Positions 16,959-25,557 of a DNA stretch of 33,592 nucleotides are shown here, in pieces. The position numbers and the translations under genes were made by a program. Position 1 is the first letter of the stretch. Each line of letters begins with the position of its first letter. The notes below the pieces were generated by a model. The model saw only the letters and a program-made list of their open reading frames with translations. It was not told the origin of the DNA and made no database searches. The stretch is from Deferribacteraceae bacterium (GTDB taxonomy: Bacteria; Chrysiogenota; Deferribacteres; Deferribacterales; JAISNW01). The DNA is taken from assembly GCA_031256375.1 (NCBI GenBank), contig JAIRQX010000074.1:1-33592 (forward strand), in the 5' to 3' direction.

Positions 16959-18188
16959 TTATTTTCTCTTGAAACTATTTACAATCTTTGCAGGAGTGAT
17001 CGTAGGAAATGTATCTGAATAATCTATCACATAATTTACATATTGTGCAGGATAAACAATCTTTTTCCCAATGTCAAAATCGGTGAGAGCCTCCTTTTTT
17101 ATCCATCCCTGATTACTTTCGAGGGCGTATTTTTCGCAATATTTTTCAAACAGTTTTATAGGGTCACAGTCCATAGCGTGCCCTGACGACTTAATTATCT
17201 CACCGTCCGTATCTTTTTCAGAAAATATATAATGAACGCAGTCTATTTTGTTCTTTTTATAAAGTTTTTCCAGCGCGATTTTACTCTTTACGTCAACCAG
17301 CTTATCGTCAGCGCCGTGAAACATTATAATTTTCCCTTTAAAATGCTGTTTATAAGTATTAATGTGCGCTTTGTCGCAGAGCGTACGGATTTTTAACATA
17401 TCATCGGTAACATAATATTTGCTGTTTTTATCAGATTCATAGTAAAATCCTTTGAACTTACCCAGCATAACACCACTAATTTGGGTCCGTTGATATGTAT
17501 TACTGTCCGGTCTCATTGACGCTCTTTCAGGGAATGCGTATCCCGATACGTCCGCTACAAGGCTGAACGTATTGGGCGCAAATTTAGAACAAAGCTGCGC
17601 CAGTTGACCTCCGAAACTAACCCCGTAAGCAAATATCCTTTTTGCGTTCAATCTCTTCCCTTTTGATTTATACATATCCAGAACATATTTTACAGCACAC
17701 AGGCAATCTATTGTCTGAATATATCCGTAGTCAAAATAATCCCTTATTTGCTCTTTGTTTACATCGGAAACCTCATGCACAAATATCTCACTTGCTAAAT
17801 CTTGTCCTTTTAAATATCGCAGCATATCAAAGGGATTATTGGAATTACGGGATTTATAATCATCCTTTTGTTCTTCCGTCAATTTATTGAATAATTTATC
17901 GACCATATCGTTTTTTATTCTAAAAACTGCTGATTTATTAAACGATCTTGAACCAAAATAATTCACCCCTAAAGTGACAACATTGTAGCGGTTACTCCAC
18001 CTCTCGCGCATTTGAACAAGCGAAGGGCTAGATGCAAGTCCGCCCAACCCCTCCGAAATAAGAAACAGCCCCGTGTTTTCATTAATGGTGTCAGGCTCTT
18101 TTACATAAATATCAAAACTTCTCTCAAAATCATCTTCCTGAAATTCTGTTTTATGACCTTTAAGCCAAAAGATTTGTTCCGAATTCAT
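16959..18188 (-). CDS. Alpha/beta hydrolase resembling DUF2920
   Basis: This 409-residue cytoplasmic-looking protein has no signal peptide. It has the nucleophile elbow YGVSFGGQ (S191), an acid loop FHGADDKLVDV (D294/D295) and SSGHAMDCDP (H337), giving a complete Ser-Asp-His set. The N-terminal layout (ISEGLGG..., then a long insert before the elbow) resembles the DUF2920 family, best known from Campylobacter flagellar-glycosylation regions. That family link is from memory and moderate. The gene starts seven bases after the stop of the nucleotidyltransferase-like gene, so the two form an operon. A role in making or trimming an activated sugar or acyl group is possible but unproven. The last 60 residues beyond the catalytic His are of unknown role. 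Confidence 0.75.
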   Translation of the reverse strand: MNSEQIFWLKGHKTEFQEDDFERSFDIYVKEPDTINENTGLFLISEGLGGLASSPSLVQMRERWSNRYNVVTLGVNYFGSRSFNKSAVFRIKNDMVDKLFNKLTEEQKDDYKSRNSNNPFDMLRYLKGQDLASEIFVHEVSDVNKEQIRDYFDYGYIQTIDCLCAVKYVLDMYKSKGKRLNAKRIFAYGVSFGGQLAQLCSKFAPNTFSLVADVSGYAFPERASMRPDSNTYQRTQISGVMLGKFKGFYYESDKNSKYYVTDDMLKIRTLCDKAHINTYKQHFKGKIIMFHGADDKLVDVKSKIALEKLYKKNKIDCVHYIFSEKDTDGEIIKSSGHAMDCDPIKLFEKYCEKYALESNQGWIKKEALTDFDIGKKIVYPAQYVNYVIDYSDTFPTITPAKIVNSFKRK

Positions 18189-18195
18189 ACTGCCC

Positions 18196-18879
18196 TCAAA
18201 AAAAATTTTCTGAAATATATTTATATGTCACTTCAGGCACCAGTTCTTTTATCTTGTTCCGATCCCTTGATTTAATAAGCTCCCTAACATTAGTAGCGCT
18301 GATAAACCCTCCGTCATGCCGTACCCGTTCAATCTCAACAAATTTTATGCCATAAACCGGCAGCAAATTGCGCATAGCTTCATTATACTGTTTTGTTACT
18401 GTGCAGAAAGGTTCTGAGCCGGCAAAACGCACAGATATACCTAGCGCAGGCGCTATATGACTGCCAAACAGGTTCAGATCCACAGATATATCAGAAGAGC
18501 TGTCCTTTTTATTGTGAACCTCCTCCTTTGTGAAATAACCCGGGAATGTTAGGGATGATATAATAAATTTGCCGCCCGGCAACACTTTGACATTTTTCAG
18601 GTCATGAACCCCGTTACAAACCAGCGCATATCTTTCCTTAAAAGGGAAAAACGATTTATCCTCCTCCAATATAAACAGATATAAAAAGTCTACCCTTTGC
18701 GAAGCCTGCTCTATTAAATACCTGTGACCGTTGGTAAACGGATTGCAGTTCATAACAACCGCGCCGCAAACCCTGTAAGAGTGGGAGATTGTCTTTATAT
18801 CATGAAGCCCTTTAAGATATTCATTAAAAGCCATGTTAGTTTCGGCATCAAAAAAGTCACAATATACAAATGGTTGCAT
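18196..18879 (-). CDS. Stand-alone nucleotidyltransferase resembling the C-terminal half of citrate lyase ligase
   Basis: This 227-residue protein has the nucleotidylyltransferase signature near residues 38-58 (GAVVMNCNPFTNGHRYLIEQA region, T/HxGH at 49-52) and the second signature ISATNVRELI near 193-202, corresponding to the ISSTxxR motif. Both fit the cytidylyltransferase fold used by CitC to activate the citrate lyase acyl carrier by acetylation. CitC normally has about 340 residues with an N-terminal acetyltransferase half, absent here, and no citrate lyase subunit genes are nearby. It more likely adenylylates or cytidylylates a different small molecule together with the downstream DUF2920-like hydrolase. 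The start at 18879 is the only good ATG before the domain; its ribosome site is weak. Confidence 0.78.
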   Translation of the reverse strand: MQPFVYCDFFDAETNMAFNEYLKGLHDIKTISHSYRVCGAVVMNCNPFTNGHRYLIEQASQRVDFLYLFILEEDKSFFPFKERYALVCNGVHDLKNVKVLPGGKFIISSLTFPGYFTKEEVHNKKDSSSDISVDLNLFGSHIAPALGISVRFAGSEPFCTVTKQYNEAMRNLLPVYGIKFVEIERVRHDGGFISATNVRELIKSRDRNKIKELVPEVTYKYISENFF

Positions 18880-18929
18880 TATTTTTATCTCACGGAGATA
18901 TTATGAATTTCAATAAAACATATCAACAT

Positions 18930-19047
18930 ATAGTAGTTCCACTTGTCTTTGCGAGGAACAAAGTGACGAAGCAATCCATGAATAAACAATCTGTATTGCC
19001 GCGCCTTCGGCGCGGCAATACAGGTCAATGTAAAGTGGAACAGCTAT
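18930..19047 (+). repeat. MITE-like hairpin element, copy B (118 bp)
   Basis: Ends are inverted repeats (ATAGTAGTTCCACTT and AAGTGGAACAGCTAT, 13 of 15 matching). It shares with copy A the GTCTTTGCGAGGAAC...GACGAAGCAATCCATG-AATAAACAAT core. The central hairpin is a perfect 15-bp stem (18991-19005/19009-19023), which can be read as a C(TTCG)G tetraloop. Stem positions differ from copy A on both arms in a compensatory way. Confidence 0.82.
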
Positions 19048-19187
19048 ATTACCTTTTCTCCCAAACATAGTCACCCGCATAGCCTCGCGTAAAATCTTAC
19101 CAAGCGGCAATTATAATATCAAGTAAAAATCTTACCATTTTATAGTCATTTTTCTTAAAATAATCTGTTTTGTTGTGTAAAACATTA

Positions 19188-19300
19188 ATGGAAGAGTTGA
19201 GCAAATTAGATGAAACAGGATTTCTCAAGAAGGGTGAAAAATCAGCCGGAGTGATGAGATAATACAGCGGCGCGGCAGGTCGTGTGTAGAACTCCTTATG
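19188..19300 (+). pseudogene. Relic of an IS701-type transposase
   Basis: The plus-strand frame from ATG 19188 reads LDETGFLKKGEKSAGVMR, stop, YSGAAGRV, stop, NS. This matches the conserved core I know from IS701-family DDE transposases (DETGF-KKG-KS-GV-RQYSG-AGR-EN). The two stops are simple changes: TAA for CAA (Gln) and TAG for GAG (Glu). Nothing recognisable remains on either side, so this is an old, truncated insertion-sequence remnant. Sequence is direct; the family is assigned from memory. Confidence 0.75.
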
Positions 19301-19322
19301 TTAGTGATTGTGTTAAAATCAT

Positions 19323-19349
19323 TAAAGAAAAATATAATTCTGCCGATAA
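19323..19349 (+). promoter_or_regulatory. Sigma-28 (FliA) flagellar promoter
   Basis: TAAA (19323-19326), exactly 15 bases, then GCCGATAA (19342-19349). This is a full match to the FliA consensus TAAA-N15-GCCGATAA. The start codon of the flagellin-like gene is 34 bases past the -10, with GGAAGGA about eight bases before it. A TATAAT inside the spacer has no good -35 at proper distance. Confidence 0.85.
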
Positions 19350-19383
19350 GTATTGTAGTTTATAAACATGGAAGGACTCTTAT

Positions 19384-20271
19384 ATGAACATTAATTTCGG
19401 CAAACTGCATTCCATAGCGGATATGGGCTTAAATACCGTGCATTCCGCAAATACCGCTTTGTTTAAAAACCTTATCACACCGGATAACATTAAGAATAAA
19501 TCATTAAACATGGATAAAATTGAATTTTCAACAAAAATTGCCGCCGAACTCAATAGAATGGTTGATGAAAACAGGCCTGTGAGTAAAGAAGATGAAATAA
19601 TGACCGAAAATGAAGCTTCAACGCCTAATTCCACCTTCCGCGCTACCGGAAAACTAGCCGGAAAGCTATATGTTGCCAGAAGCGGGATAGAGAAGGTAAT
19701 GGATAACATAATGCTCATTCGCGGGTTTGTTGAAAGGTTAAACGAAAAGGACAATGCGTTTACAGAGAACGACCGTAAAGAGATTCAAAAGGAAATAGAT
19801 AGTCTGAAAAATAAAATCAATAAAATTTCGGAAACTGTAACGAAAGAGCTCGGTCCGGATTTTGATATGGGATGCCGTACTTTGGGAGTTGAAAATTTAA
19901 GCGTAATTACAAAAGATTTAGCGTATGAAGCGCTGGACACGCTCACGCTAGCCATGAGAAAAGCCAAAGACATAGAGATGATGATAAACAAAAAAATTGA
20001 GGAGCTGGAAAAGAGCCAGTATAAAAATAGGAAAAACAACGTATCAGCGGATATGAGCGATCTGGAGCGTCAGCGGCAGATTGCGGAAAAAATCCAGAAT
20101 GCCCTTAACGCCAATACTGATATAAACAATATAAATATGTCATTGAATGAGTTAATCCAGACATCTGCAACGGATCAGACAGCAGACGGCAAAAATACTG
20201 ACGCGTCTAAATCCTTAATTGATAGTATGTTTGACAAAGACGCCGCTCAAAAACCGGAAGAAGAGCAGTAA
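19384..20271 (+). CDS. Flagellin-like coiled-coil protein, late flagellar gene
   Basis: This 295-residue, largely helical protein has no signal peptide. The stretch around residues 98-155 (SGIEKVMDNIMLIRGFVERL, then EIQKEIDSLKNKINKISETV) resembles the flagellin D1 helix region, where an IR-L-....EI--EI--L---I--I pattern is typical. It lacks the conserved flagellin termini, so it is not an ordinary filament subunit. The C-terminal 70 residues are polar and low-complexity, ending DAAQKPEEEQ. The perfect sigma-28 promoter directly upstream places it in the late flagellar regulon. It could be an accessory filament, cap, sheath or chaperone-like protein. Family assignment is inference; the promoter link is strong. 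It stands alone, with no flagellar neighbours in the window. Confidence 0.72.
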   Translation: MNINFGKLHSIADMGLNTVHSANTALFKNLITPDNIKNKSLNMDKIEFSTKIAAELNRMVDENRPVSKEDEIMTENEASTPNSTFRATGKLAGKLYVARSGIEKVMDNIMLIRGFVERLNEKDNAFTENDRKEIQKEIDSLKNKINKISETVTKELGPDFDMGCRTLGVENLSVITKDLAYEALDTLTLAMRKAKDIEMMINKKIEELEKSQYKNRKNNVSADMSDLERQRQIAEKIQNALNANTDINNINMSLNELIQTSATDQTADGKNTDASKSLIDSMFDKDAAQKPEEEQ

Positions 20272-20308
20272 GGGTTTGAAAAGATTTTCATTATTGCAAG
20301 CGCTATAT

Positions 20309-20337
20309 TTGACCTTCCGGAAAGAATATAGTATAGT
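20309..20337 (+). promoter_or_regulatory. Strong sigma-70-type promoter for the 43-residue gene
   Basis: TTGACC (20309-20314), 17-bp spacer, TATAGT (20332-20337): five of six matches at each box. It lies 36 bp before the ATG at 20373. Confidence 0.7.
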
Positions 20338-20372
20338 ACCACATAGCGGTTATTTGTTGGAGATAAGAAGAA

Positions 20373-20504
20373 ATGTATAAAGTAACTGATTTTGTAAAAG
20401 GCACTGTCGCTTACTTTAAAACTAAGGCAGCTGCTGAGAAATACGTAGAAGACAATGAGTTAAAAGACTACGCTATAGAAGATATCTCGGATGAGGACGA
20501 ATAA
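20373..20504 (+). CDS. Small acidic protein, 43 aa
   Basis: The frame encodes MYKVTDFVKGTVAYFKTKAA followed by a glutamate/aspartate-rich end (EDISDEDE). It has a strong promoter 36 bp upstream and GGAGATAAGAAG shortly before the ATG. Together these make a real gene likely despite its size. No membrane segment, signal or known motif is seen. The basic first half and very acidic end could form a compact helical hairpin or a protein-binding tail. Function unknown. Confidence 0.7.
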   Translation: MYKVTDFVKGTVAYFKTKAAAEKYVEDNELKDYAIEDISDEDE

Positions 20505-20895
20505 ATTAAAATTATTAGAAAAATTGTTAATCGACTGACTGTTTAAATAACTGTCTTTATCTTGTAATAGTAGCTCATAGGATTAGAGCTTTTACCTACA
20601 TGGATTGCCGCGCTTCATAAAAAACATTCCGCTCGCAAAGACGGTTAATGTAAAGAGGTTATCAAGCCCCATCACCATATCCCTTGATGACTTGGCGATT
20701 GTAATGAAGTGATGTCAAAATGTAAATTAGGAAAAAATCTCGCGTGTACCTCCTTTATTCAATATTTTCCAATAAAATCAAGATATTACAGACTTGATAT
20801 CTGAAAAATTGAGGGTGCGCGGAATAATTTCACTCTTGCGAAATTAGTAAAAACAGTTAATACTTAAAAGCTATTTTAACGGCGTTGGTGGATGT
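20505..20895. other. 391-bp intergenic stretch without a recognised gene
   Basis: Apart from the scrambled repeat at 20599-20655 I see no ORF, RNA gene or clear terminator. A weak promoter candidate (TTGCGA, 16 bp, TAATAC, near 20836-20865) could serve the TPR lipoprotein gene. Confidence 0.4.
20599..20655 (-). repeat. Degenerate, rearranged piece of the MITE-like element
   Basis: CATGGATTGCCGCGC and CTCGCAAAGACGG are the reverse complement of parts of the element core (GCAATCCATG and GTCTTTGCGAG). The adjoining TTAATGTAAAG matches the element's right part in direct orientation. It is therefore a scrambled relic, not an intact copy. Confidence 0.5.
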
Positions 20896-23661
20896 ATGTT
20901 TAAAAACATTACTGTTTGTATATCGCTGGGGCTGATAATCATCTCCGCCGCAGGCTGCGGGAAAAAAGAACGTGTCACTCTGGGAGATAATATGACGGCG
21001 GAAACATCTGTAACATCTGTTGTGCAAAGCCGCGAACCCGCCATCAGTGAAGGGAACAACGCTTTCCTGCAAGGCGATTTTCAGGGCGCCGTAACTTACT
21101 ATGAACAGGGGCTTAAACAAAACCGTTCCGTTGCGTATTATAATATTGGCGTCAGTTATTATATGATGCAGAACATAGCGGAAGCGGAAAAATATTTCCG
21201 TCTGGCGGTGGAAGAAGACCCGTCTTTTGATGAAGCCGTTATGAACCTTGTGGCGACACTCGCAGAACAGGAAAAATCCGTTGAGGCGGAACGTTTTATC
21301 TCCCGCCTTGTTAATAAAAAAAAGAGCGCCCGCGTTTACGTTGATATGGCAAACCTCTCACTGAAAAATGGGTCTTCCGCCAAAGCCGTATTTTATTACG
21401 AAAAAGCGATGAATATAGATAACGAATCCGATGTGATACGATCAAACTATGCCAACTTTCTTATAAGCATAGGGGAATTGGACGCGGGAGAAGAACTGCT
21501 TAACTCCATCGCTGATAAAAATTTTAATATAAGATATAACCTCGCATATATAGCATGGAAACAGGGAAGAAAGATTTCTGCATACGAAAACGCCGTCCTT
21601 GCCAACAATTCCCCCGGTGATTCCGAAGAGGGAAATAACAAACTTGCATCACTCTTTGCCGAAATGAGATACTACTTTGACGAAGCAAATACGCTCAGAA
21701 GACTGATAATGTGGAGCCCTAAAAAGGAGTACCGCATCAGGCTGGTAAACAGCTACGCAAACGCAAATGAGCTTGACAGATCGGAAGACGAGGCAAACCT
21801 TCTGCTTAAAGATTATCCGAACGATATTGATGTTATTGTAACATTTTATAATATGAATATCGCAAGAAGCAGAATAATGGACGCCGGTAAATTTATCCGG
21901 AACGAATATAATAAAAACCCCGCAGACAGGCTGCTTTATCAGGTAGTCCGCCATATATGCCTGTATGAACTCAACAAAGAACCTGCCAAACGCATGATTA
22001 CCGCTCCAAATGACTCACACTTCCTGAATCTGGCGCGCGCAGCATATTATATAACCGCCAAAGATTATGCGTCCGCCAATGCCGCATTAGCTAAGGTTCC
22101 CGAAAATATTATTAACGATTACTATGTATATAAATGCTTCCTTATGTTTAAAGACGGGAAACTAAACGAAGCGGAACAGTTTGCATATAAAATAAATGAA
22201 TCTAAACCGGAATATTTCTGGTATCATTTTGCGTTGGCATGGAATTTACGTAAACCGGATAAAATTCTGGATCTCATAAAAAACTACCGCGATGATTTCT
22301 CTATCGGCATAAGGATCCCCGCACGGAATTACAGCATAAATCCGATAACATTCGCTTTTGATTTTCACGGTACAGGCGCGGATATAGCCTCCATGTTGCT
22401 TTACCCTTTTTTCATAGAGCCGGATGAAATGGAACCGTTTATGGCAATGGGTTACAGCCTTTTAAAAGACAGCAATAACTACGCAGCCATTGAAAAACTG
22501 CAACAATCAATAGAATACAGCAATGCTGTAAAATCCAATAACGACGGGGTAAAAAACCTTGCCTCATTCAAATATTGGGAAGCTCTTACAAAATTTAATG
22601 AAGCCGAAAAAATATTGACTCAAAACCCGTTTGTCCAGTATAATATAGGTCTCGCTCATTACAGAAACGGCGAATTTTTCCGCGCGGCTGAATATTTTCA
22701 GAAAACAATAAACATGAACAGATTTTTTGCGCCCGCCTATGTCGGACGCGGACTGTGTATGCTGAAATCGTACAACCCTGTGTTGGCAAACGATATGTTT
22801 AACTCCGCTATTATGAACTCCACTGAATACCTTTACAATACAGCGGATGAAAATTATGTTCTGCCGATGATAACTCAGGCGCGGTATCTGTCTATGCTTG
22901 CAATGAACCATATGGCAGATGTAATAGCTACTGCCGAAGAGGATACCAATAAAGACAGTTTTACCAATTTGGTCGCCGCGCTTGCCGGGTATAAAATGTC
23001 AGGCGGGGAAGAGTATCTTGATATAGTGCGCAACAGCAATATTTATCACAGCAAAGAGCTCGCTTACCTGCTAAAATTATATAGCGGAACGGCAAAGGGC
23101 GCTCAGGAAGAGGTTTCGCAAGACCGTAATACAGTTATGGCGGCAAAATATATAAATGCTTTAAATAACAAAACTTTTAGCGGCAACTACCTTGAACCGC
23201 ATATGAACGATTATTCCGTGCTGACAGAACTTGTGAATATTTCAATGCTTCTGGGACGAAAAGCGGACGGCTTACGTTATCTGCAAGCGCTCAGCAAAAT
23301 GAATGTCGGATACGCGCCGCAATATAAGGTATCGCTTTATTATTTCATGTGGATAAAAGATTTTATCAACGCCGAGGCTTCTTATGCCACGATGGATCGT
23401 CTCAAGTATTCCGATCAGGATGTAAACTACTATATGACGCTTTATTTTCTGCTGAACTATAACCAACGGCGACTTGCGAATTACGTGGATGACTTTGTTG
23501 CCGCATACCCCATTGATTACAGAGGCAGACTGTTATCTGCTTTTCAAAATATGGAAAGCGGAAACCTGAGTATTTTCTTCAGATCTATAACCGCCCTTTT
23601 AAGCGATGAACCGTTCCTTTTTAATAATATACCTTTGGAGATAGGGTTTGAAAATTTTTAG
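20896..23661 (+). CDS. TPR-repeat lipoprotein, 921 aa
   Basis: The N-terminus MFKNITVCISLGLIIISAAGC is a lipoprotein signal with lipobox SAAGC (Cys21), so the mature protein is membrane-tethered in the periplasm or outer membrane. The rest is mostly tetratricopeptide repeats, for example around AVTYYEQGLKQNRSVAYYNIG (residue 60 onward), AKAVFYYEKAMNIDNES, and FVQYNIGLAHYRNGEFFRAA near 578. It is first in a plus-strand run; the next gene overlaps its end by 14 bases. TPR lipoproteins usually serve as scaffolds for envelope complexes; no partner is identifiable here. A GGTGG before the ATG is a weak ribosome site. Confidence 0.88.
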   Translation: MFKNITVCISLGLIIISAAGCGKKERVTLGDNMTAETSVTSVVQSREPAISEGNNAFLQGDFQGAVTYYEQGLKQNRSVAYYNIGVSYYMMQNIAEAEKYFRLAVEEDPSFDEAVMNLVATLAEQEKSVEAERFISRLVNKKKSARVYVDMANLSLKNGSSAKAVFYYEKAMNIDNESDVIRSNYANFLISIGELDAGEELLNSIADKNFNIRYNLAYIAWKQGRKISAYENAVLANNSPGDSEEGNNKLASLFAEMRYYFDEANTLRRLIMWSPKKEYRIRLVNSYANANELDRSEDEANLLLKDYPNDIDVIVTFYNMNIARSRIMDAGKFIRNEYNKNPADRLLYQVVRHICLYELNKEPAKRMITAPNDSHFLNLARAAYYITAKDYASANAALAKVPENIINDYYVYKCFLMFKDGKLNEAEQFAYKINESKPEYFWYHFALAWNLRKPDKILDLIKNYRDDFSIGIRIPARNYSINPITFAFDFHGTGADIASMLLYPFFIEPDEMEPFMAMGYSLLKDSNNYAAIEKLQQSIEYSNAVKSNNDGVKNLASFKYWEALTKFNEAEKILTQNPFVQYNIGLAHYRNGEFFRAAEYFQKTINMNRFFAPAYVGRGLCMLKSYNPVLANDMFNSAIMNSTEYLYNTADENYVLPMITQARYLSMLAMNHMADVIATAEEDTNKDSFTNLVAALAGYKMSGGEEYLDIVRNSNIYHSKELAYLLKLYSGTAKGAQEEVSQDRNTVMAAKYINALNNKTFSGNYLEPHMNDYSVLTELVNISMLLGRKADGLRYLQALSKMNVGYAPQYKVSLYYFMWIKDFINAEASYATMDRLKYSDQDVNYYMTLYFLLNYNQRRLANYVDDFVAAYPIDYRGRLLSAFQNMESGNLSIFFRSITALLSDEPFLFNNIPLEIGFENF

Positions 23662-24181
23662 AACTGACAGTTATTACAGATATATACTGCTTGCTATATC
23701 AGTTATATGCGTCTTTGCCGCGGCGCTGAGTTTTTACTCAAAAGCAAAACCTTTGGAACTTTTATTACTGGTTTTTGCCGGAGCGGTTGCAGTTTTGATA
23801 ACTGTTTATATATGGAGTGTAAAAGTCCGGGCTGAAAACGGATTTATACATAAAAAAAATCTGTTCGGTTCACGGACAGTTGAAATATCCTCAGTAGAGG
23901 AAATAACTTTGATAACTCTCATGGGACGGTATGTGTTTACGCTTATAACCGCAAACAGTTTTCTTATGCTGTCCTCCATGCTGGAAAATTTTCAAGGGCT
24001 GAAAGATATTCTGAAAAACAGCGTTACGGAAAAGGTTTTTGAAGGGGTGAGCAATATCAGCGATGAACACTTAACTCGCAAAAAAAAGGTTATGAAGCTA
24101 ATGCTTGCCGCGCTGCTTATTTTATGCGCAGTTGTTTTTATTTACCAGTTAAAAGAGGTTACCTATGCAAAAAATCTCTAA
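23648..24181 (+). CDS. Small membrane protein with PH-like central domain
   Basis: This 177-residue protein has two hydrophobic segments near residues 12-28 and 37-55, a beta-rich middle (VRAENGFIHKKNLFGSRTVE, EEITLITLMGRYVFTLITAN) like bacterial PH/YdbT-type domains, and a third membrane helix near 149-166. The frame starts at TTG 23648, overlapping the TPR gene by 14 bases, with GGAG about 10 bases upstream. It overlaps the malonyl-CoA decarboxylase gene by 17 bases, so all three are coupled. Domain identity is moderate; function unknown. Confidence 0.78.
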   Translation: MKIFRTDSYYRYILLAISVICVFAAALSFYSKAKPLELLLLVFAGAVAVLITVYIWSVKVRAENGFIHKKNLFGSRTVEISSVEEITLITLMGRYVFTLITANSFLMLSSMLENFQGLKDILKNSVTEKVFEGVSNISDEHLTRKKKVMKLMLAALLILCAVVFIYQLKEVTYAKNL

Positions 24182-25529
24182 ATTGCCAAAATTTGTGACC
24201 GCACAAGAGGGTTCTCCGCCGTTAATGAAAGATATCTTCAGTTTGTTGAATGAGTGCGCTTATGCCAAAGGCGGTGAAGTATCAGCAAGAGCGCACGCGA
24301 AAACACTGGCGGATATGTATCTCAGACTTGACAAAAAAGACAGAAAAAGTTTTCTGCAAGTGTTGTCATTTGAATATAGTCCGGATTATGCCCGCCTTGC
24401 TGAAGCCTTTACCAAATACAGTGTGGCGGCGGATATACAGAGCCGCTGTAATGCTGAAATAGCGCTCCGGACAGTGATGTACTCTCCCAGAAAACGTATT
24501 TTAACACAGTTTAACGCAATTCCGGCAGGGATAAAATTTCTGGTTGATTTGCGCGCTGAACTTCTTGATTTTATGAAAGAGCTTCCTGAACTGAATGTCT
24601 TGGACAGTGAACTGAAAGATTGCCTTGCCTCATGGTTTGATGTGGGCTTTCTGGATCTTGTCCGTCTGACATGGAACTCACCGGCGGCGGTACTGGAAAA
24701 ACTCATAAAATATGAAGCTGTGCATAAAGTCGCCTCATGGCGCAACCTGAAAAAAAGACTGGATGAAGGCGACCGCCGCTGTTACGCTTTTTTTCATCCT
24801 AAAATGCCTGTGGAACCGCTGATATTTGTCAATGTGGTTCTTACGGACAAACTTGAAGACAATATCCAAAACCTTCTCGATGAAAACACCCCATCAAATG
24901 ACGCATCACAGGCGACCACAGCTATTTTTTATTCAATAAGCAACTGCCAATATGGTCTGCGTGGAATATCGTTTGGCAATTTTCTGTTAAAACGAGTTAT
25001 AGACAGCATGAGCCGTGATTTTCCTAAAATAAAAAATTTTGCTACCCTTTCTCCTATCCCGGGTTTAATCAAGTGGATGGAAAACAATCCCGAAGAGTTA
25101 ACCGGCGCGTGTTACCCTTCTGACTGGAAATACCTTGCAAAAGCAGGGGTGACAAGCCCTCAAAGCCCTATTTTCAGGGATATTGTAAAAAACCCTCAGA
25201 AATATTTTGACAATACAGAGCTCATAACAGCGCTTAAAACACCTTTGATCCGTACCGCCGCCAAATTTCTGACTACACTTCATGCAGACGGTCGTCCTAT
25301 TGACTTTGTGGCAAGATTTCATCTGGGTAACGGCGCGCGTGTGGAGAAACTTAACTGGATGGCGGACAACTCGCCAAAAGGGGTGTCCCAATCGCTTGGT
25401 TTGATGGTTAACTACCTTTACGATATATCCAAGTTGGAAAAAAATATTGAGAAGTTTACAGTAGAAGGGAAGATAAGCGCCTCGTCCGCCATAAAAGAGA
25501 TGACAGAGCGCGTTTCTGATTCCAAGTAA
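24165..25529 (+). CDS. Malonyl-CoA decarboxylase
   Basis: Converts malonyl-CoA to acetyl-CoA and CO2 in the cytoplasm, used in malonate breakdown or to control malonyl-CoA levels. The 454-residue protein has an N-terminal helical domain and a C-terminal GNAT-like catalytic domain. Conserved blocks include YEAVHKVASWRNLKKRL (183-199), FFHPKMPVEPLIFVNVVLT (209-227), NCQYGLRGISFGNFLLK (260-276), TLSPIPGLIKWM (294-305, likely catalytic S296) and FVARFHLGNGARVEKLNWMADN (catalytic H386). These match the family well. It overlaps the preceding gene by 17 bases and ends 28 bp before the sensor kinase gene. No malonate transporter or malonyl-CoA synthetase is beside it, which argues against a standard mat-type operon. 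Confidence 0.93.
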   Translation: MQKISKLPKFVTAQEGSPPLMKDIFSLLNECAYAKGGEVSARAHAKTLADMYLRLDKKDRKSFLQVLSFEYSPDYARLAEAFTKYSVAADIQSRCNAEIALRTVMYSPRKRILTQFNAIPAGIKFLVDLRAELLDFMKELPELNVLDSELKDCLASWFDVGFLDLVRLTWNSPAAVLEKLIKYEAVHKVASWRNLKKRLDEGDRRCYAFFHPKMPVEPLIFVNVVLTDKLEDNIQNLLDENTPSNDASQATTAIFYSISNCQYGLRGISFGNFLLKRVIDSMSRDFPKIKNFATLSPIPGLIKWMENNPEELTGACYPSDWKYLAKAGVTSPQSPIFRDIVKNPQKYFDNTELITALKTPLIRTAAKFLTTLHADGRPIDFVARFHLGNGARVEKLNWMADNSPKGVSQSLGLMVNYLYDISKLEKNIEKFTVEGKISASSAIKEMTERVSDSK

Positions 25530-25557
25530 TTTCAATAAATTGATTCGGGTGATTACA

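Noticed and set aside
16785-19047. CRISPR array or composite transposon formed by the two hairpin elements
   Set aside because: Only two copies, 2 kb apart, with no spacers and no transposase between them.
18880-20895. tRNA or other structured RNA genes in the gene-poor spacer
   Set aside because: No cloverleaf or T-loop motif was found; the visible stems belong to the repeat elements.
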